7,283 nucleotides of DNA. Origin: Chloroflexota bacterium. Lineage in GTDB: Bacteria > Chloroflexota > UBA5177 > JANWHV01. Numbering within the stretch: the stretch's first letter is position 1; the number at the start of each line of letters is the position of its first letter. Shown piece by piece: positions 4,934 through 7,283 of the stretch. Below the pieces are notes generated by a model. It did no database searches and had not been told where the DNA came from. It was given only the letters and a program-made list of their open reading frames with translations. Made by a program: the position numbers and the translations under genes. The stretch lies in contig JANWHO010000003.1 of assembly GCA_025450375.1 (NCBI GenBank), positions 1 to 7,283 on the forward strand. The letters run 5' to 3'.

Positions 4934-5845
4934 TCACCGCAAGCCGTCCGGGCGTGCCAGCTGAGGCATGACCACGCGGGCGGTGCGGTCGAAGTCCCCC
5001 GCGCATGCCTGGCCGATACCTGCATCGCCGCAGGCGCTAATCAGCATGTAGGCGTCCTCCTTGCCAATGCCCAGTTGCACGCACAGGATCTCCGTCATGT
5101 CGCGGGTGGCCATGCGCACCGCCTCCTCTAGGGCTGGCGCATGGCCGTAGCTCACCCAGGCATCCGGCAGGGTAAGCCAGGGACGCGGGCGAGCCGCCCC
5201 TTTGTTCAGGTCCACGCGCACCGTCACCTCGGCGCAGATCTCCACGCCCGTGCCGGTCACCTCGCCATCGCCCATGCTGGCGTGGACATCGCCTAGGGCC
5301 AGCAGCGCGCCGGGTACCCGCACGGGCAAGTGGACGGTCGCTCCGGGCCGACACTCCTTCAGGTCCATATTCCCGCCGTGGGATCCTGGCAGGAGCGTAC
5401 TGACCGGCTCGCCCTCGGGTGCGGTGCCGATCACGCCCACCATGGACCGGACAGCGATCTCCAGCCCGATATCCAGGCGTAGCCGGTCGCCCGCCACTTC
5501 CGCCATGATCGCGCGAGGCGCCTCCACCTCACCGTGTAGCACGCCCATCATGGTCAGGATCCGAACGCAGCCGGGCGAGATCAACCGGATCTCCCGGATC
5601 TCCACCAATAATTCATCGCCGGGCTCGGCGCTACGCACCCAGACCGGGCCAGTGGCAGGATTGACGCGGTCGGATCGCCGCACGGCCGCGAAGTGTGCGA
5701 CGTTCTCGCGGCTTTTGATGATCCCGGATGAGGTGTCCAGCGTGGCGAACACGACCTCGTCGCCCGCGTCGATCTCCACGGCGGGGGGCGACGTACGGTC
5801 GAAGGCGTAGATGATATGTGTCTCCGGGATCCGGTGGCGCATCAT
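4934..5845 (-). CDS. Acetamidase/formamidase-family amidohydrolase
   Basis: Member of the FmdA/AmdA family (303 aa), cytosolic enzymes that hydrolyse short amides such as formamide or acetamide to ammonia and the acid. Family motifs run in order: FATLDTSSG at 33-41, VNPATGPVWVRSAEPGDELLVEI at 61-83, VRSMVGVIGTAPEG at 132-145, SHGGNMD at 155-161, LLALGDVHASMGDGEVTGTGVE at 181-202 and MLISACGDAGIGQ at 267-279. The conserved Asp, His and Glu residues in the GGNMD and GDVHASMGDGEV segments are those usually implicated in metal binding. Length fits the family. Two adjacent ATGs exist. GGAGGA (5849-5854) is 3 nt from the first (5845) and 6 nt from the second (5842), so the second may be the real start, shortening the protein by one Met. 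It follows the Gfo/Idh gene by about 84 bp on the same strand, suggesting one operon. The substrate cannot be told; many relatives act on amides other than formamide. Confidence 0.92.
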   Translation of the reverse strand: MMRHRIPETHIIYAFDRTSPPAVEIDAGDEVVFATLDTSSGIIKSRENVAHFAAVRRSDRVNPATGPVWVRSAEPGDELLVEIREIRLISPGCVRILTMMGVLHGEVEAPRAIMAEVAGDRLRLDIGLEIAVRSMVGVIGTAPEGEPVSTLLPGSHGGNMDLKECRPGATVHLPVRVPGALLALGDVHASMGDGEVTGTGVEICAEVTVRVDLNKGAARPRPWLTLPDAWVSYGHAPALEEAVRMATRDMTEILCVQLGIGKEDAYMLISACGDAGIGQACAGDFDRTARVVMPQLARPDGLR

Positions 5846-5882
5846 GCATCCTCCATTCCACCAACTCCATGGCCAGAACCGG

Positions 5883-5904
5883 GGGAGGCGCGTACGCGCC
5901 TCCC
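5883..5904. other. Perfect 22-bp GC-rich palindrome between the oxidoreductase and amidase genes
   Basis: The half-site GGGAGGCGCGT (5883-5893) is followed at once by its exact reverse complement (5894-5904). As RNA it folds into a 9-bp stem with a GTAC loop. No T-run follows on the minus strand, so it is not a typical intrinsic terminator. It may reduce read-through, protect mRNA ends, or be a dimeric regulator site for the amidase gene, which starts about 40 bp downstream. The palindrome is direct observation; the roles are inferred. Confidence 0.6.
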
Positions 5905-5929
5905 TCCCATGCCGCCTACAGAGTATGGC

Positions 5930-6967
5930 TCAGCGCGCGGCGGGATAGCGCACCGGACACGGCAGGCCGCTCTGCGCGGACTGGTCGATCGCCATGGCTA
6001 CGGCCACCGCCGCGCTCCCATCGTCCCCAGTCACGAGCGGCGGCAGGCCGCACTGGAGGCACTCCAGAAAGTGCTCGAGTTCGTCGCGATACGCGCCGCT
6101 GATGCGCCCATGCAATAAGGGCGTGAAGAGATACTGGACGCTGGGATGATACACGCCACTCCCCGACTGGAGGCGGAGCCCATCATCGAGGGCATCCAGC
6201 CGCCCGGTCCCATCCGACCCCACTATCTCGAACAGATGATACCCGAGTTGGTAGGTGGAGTTCGGCAGAGTCCAGGCGTGCTGCAGGGTAGCCACGGCGC
6301 CGCTATCCAGCCAGAGGGTAGCGACGAGGATCCCGCCGATGTCGCCGATCCCCGGTACTGTACGGTGGTAGGAGGCGCTGACCTGCGTGACGCGTGCGCC
6401 AGTGATCCAGTGAATGGCATCGATGTCGTGCACGCCCAGATAGAAGGCGAGAGAGGTGCGGCCCGCCAGGCGCCGTCCCTCGGCCAGCGGCGCTTCCCGG
6501 CGCCCGTGGATGAGCTGGACGGTCCCGAGGTCGCCGCGGCGTGCGGCGTCGTGCAGCAGGACAAAGCGCGGATCAAAACGGAGCACCTGGCCGACCATCA
6601 GCGGGCGGTTGGCGGCGCGAGCCGCGGCGACGATCTGCTCCGCATCGGCCACCGTGAGCGCCAGTGGCTTCTCGATGAACAGGCCCAACCCGTGCGCGAG
6701 CACCGCCAGCGCGGGCTCAAGGTGGGCTTGATCCGGCGTGGCCACGACGGCGGCATCTAGAGCTTCCGCATCCAGGAGCGTCGCGCAGTCGTCATAGACT
6801 GGCACACCAAACTCCGCGTGCAGCGCGGCAGCGCGGCCGCGGTCACTCTCCGCGAGCGCCACGAGCCGCCCGCGGGGCGATTGCACCAGCAAGCGGGCGA
6901 ACAGCTGGCCCATCAGGCCAACGCCGACGACGGCGGTACGGATCACGTGGAGTTCTCGATCACTCAT
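5930..6967 (-). CDS. Gfo/Idh/MocA-family NAD(P)-dependent oxidoreductase
   Basis: Dehydrogenase of 345 aa related to glucose-fructose oxidoreductase, inositol 2-dehydrogenase and MocA, which oxidise or reduce a hydroxyl/keto group on sugars, cyclitols or similar small substrates with NAD(P). The N-terminal Rossmann fold has TAVVGVGLMGQLFA at 11-24, with the GxGxxG of G15-G17-G20. E40 ends the second strand (LVALAES), often a sign of NAD over NADP preference. The signature FIEKPLALT at 97-105 contains the catalytic K100. The C-terminal substrate domain contains FYLGVHDIDAIHWITG at 175-190, with H180/D183 in the usual active-site helix. The start at 6967 is chosen because GAGAGGTG (6975-6982) lies 7 nt upstream and homology begins there; an upstream ATG at 7066 would overlap the aldehyde dehydrogenase remnant. 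It likely heads an operon with the amidase gene. The substrate is unknown. Confidence 0.92.
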   Translation of the reverse strand: MSDRELHVIRTAVVGVGLMGQLFARLLVQSPRGRLVALAESDRGRAAALHAEFGVPVYDDCATLLDAEALDAAVVATPDQAHLEPALAVLAHGLGLFIEKPLALTVADAEQIVAAARAANRPLMVGQVLRFDPRFVLLHDAARRGDLGTVQLIHGRREAPLAEGRRLAGRTSLAFYLGVHDIDAIHWITGARVTQVSASYHRTVPGIGDIGGILVATLWLDSGAVATLQHAWTLPNSTYQLGYHLFEIVGSDGTGRLDALDDGLRLQSGSGVYHPSVQYLFTPLLHGRISGAYRDELEHFLECLQCGLPPLVTGDDGSAAVAVAMAIDQSAQSGLPCPVRYPAAR

Positions 6968-7019
6968 TGCGCCGCACCTCTCTATGAGCGGATGTCCAGG
7001 CACATGGTTCGGAGATCGC

Positions 7020-7283
7020 TCAGACCGCTGGGTTATTGATCGGGCCCATAGTCGTAGTCGCTTCAAACGGATCGCCCAGCTTCACCTGCCGCGCCTCGGC
7101 GACCAGGGCCTCGAGTGTAGAAGCTATGCACGCGCTTGTGCGGGTCCCGGGCAGGTATCACCGCGCTCTCCAGCCACTTGATGTGTTCGGCCGCCTCCGC
7201 GAACCCCAGGATTGCGTGCGCGACCTCGGCCCGCGCCTCGCGCTCCAGCGGTTTACCTTGCTCGGCGGCGAGCACCCGGGCGA
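7020..7283 (-). pseudogene. Aldehyde dehydrogenase remnant, internally deleted and C-terminally truncated
   Basis: Two pieces of an ALDH-superfamily enzyme lie in different frames. The first (7281 down to 7129) reads ARVLAAEQGKPLEREARAEV... to VIPARDPHKRV, the N-terminal cofactor-domain region of ALDHs, resembling succinate-semialdehyde dehydrogenase-like members. The second (7112 down to 7020) reads EALVAEARQVKLGDPFEA... to MGPINNPAV and then TGA, a region that lies roughly 170 residues further on in intact family members. The segment with the catalytic Glu and Cys is missing, with the join between 7113 and 7128. The normal C-terminal part after GPINNPAV is also absent. The gene begins outside the window and must be non-functional unless the assembly is wrong at this join. 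Its orientation and position just upstream of the oxidoreductase suggest it was once part of the same catabolic operon. Confidence 0.85.

Noticed and set aside
6146..6760. Plus-strand open frame of 204 codons
   Set aside because: It is antisense to the Gfo/Idh oxidoreductase, whose motifs are unambiguous on the minus strand.

Overview
The window is GC-rich bacterial chromosome with strong AGGAGG-type ribosome binding sites and no introns. The cyclophilins and the succinyl-CoA ligase alpha subunit resemble those of Chloroflexota (Thermomicrobia-like) or other high-GC lineages. That placement is an impression from protein style, not a computed result.

Left block (1-1816, plus strand): housekeeping genes. 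The end of one cyclophilin gene is followed by a complete cyclophilin-type peptidyl-prolyl isomerase and then sucD, the CoA-ligase alpha subunit of the TCA cycle. No sucC is visible beside it. The gene-free stretch after sucD (1817-2118) holds a 196-bp element with 13-bp terminal inverted repeats and internal copies of a CACAGAAGGCACGGA-type repeat, then a well-formed sigma70-type promoter driving a tRNA-Arg(GCG) gene.

Middle block (2119-4911): accessory DNA attached to the tRNA. A tyrosine-recombinase integrase gene points back toward the tRNA 3' end, which is the usual layout of a tRNA-integrated element. The integrase looks decayed: its second catalytic Arg is His, and a TAG cuts off a coding-like C-terminal tail. 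Between tRNA and integrase lie a 14-bp stem-loop terminator and an 11-bp tandem repeat. Beyond the integrase is a complete 1208-bp IS630-family insertion sequence with 17-bp terminal inverted repeats. Its transposase is split over two frames joined by a textbook -1 programmed frameshift signal: CCCAAAA in the correct phase, a 6-nt spacer and a perfect 12-bp stem-loop. No second attachment site is visible, so the far end of the integrated element is unknown.

Right block (4934-7283, minus strand): a catabolic-looking gene group read right to left. It contains a remnant of an aldehyde dehydrogenase gene (internally deleted and truncated), a Gfo/Idh/MocA-family NAD(P)-dependent oxidoreductase, and an acetamidase/formamidase-family amidohydrolase. 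The last two are intact and about 84 bp apart, with a perfect 22-bp palindrome between them. The IS630 element sits just 22 bp beyond the amidase stop codon.

Overall this is a junction between conserved core genes and a tRNA-anchored accessory region in decay. The best-supported unusual feature is the frameshift cassette inside the IS630 transposase.
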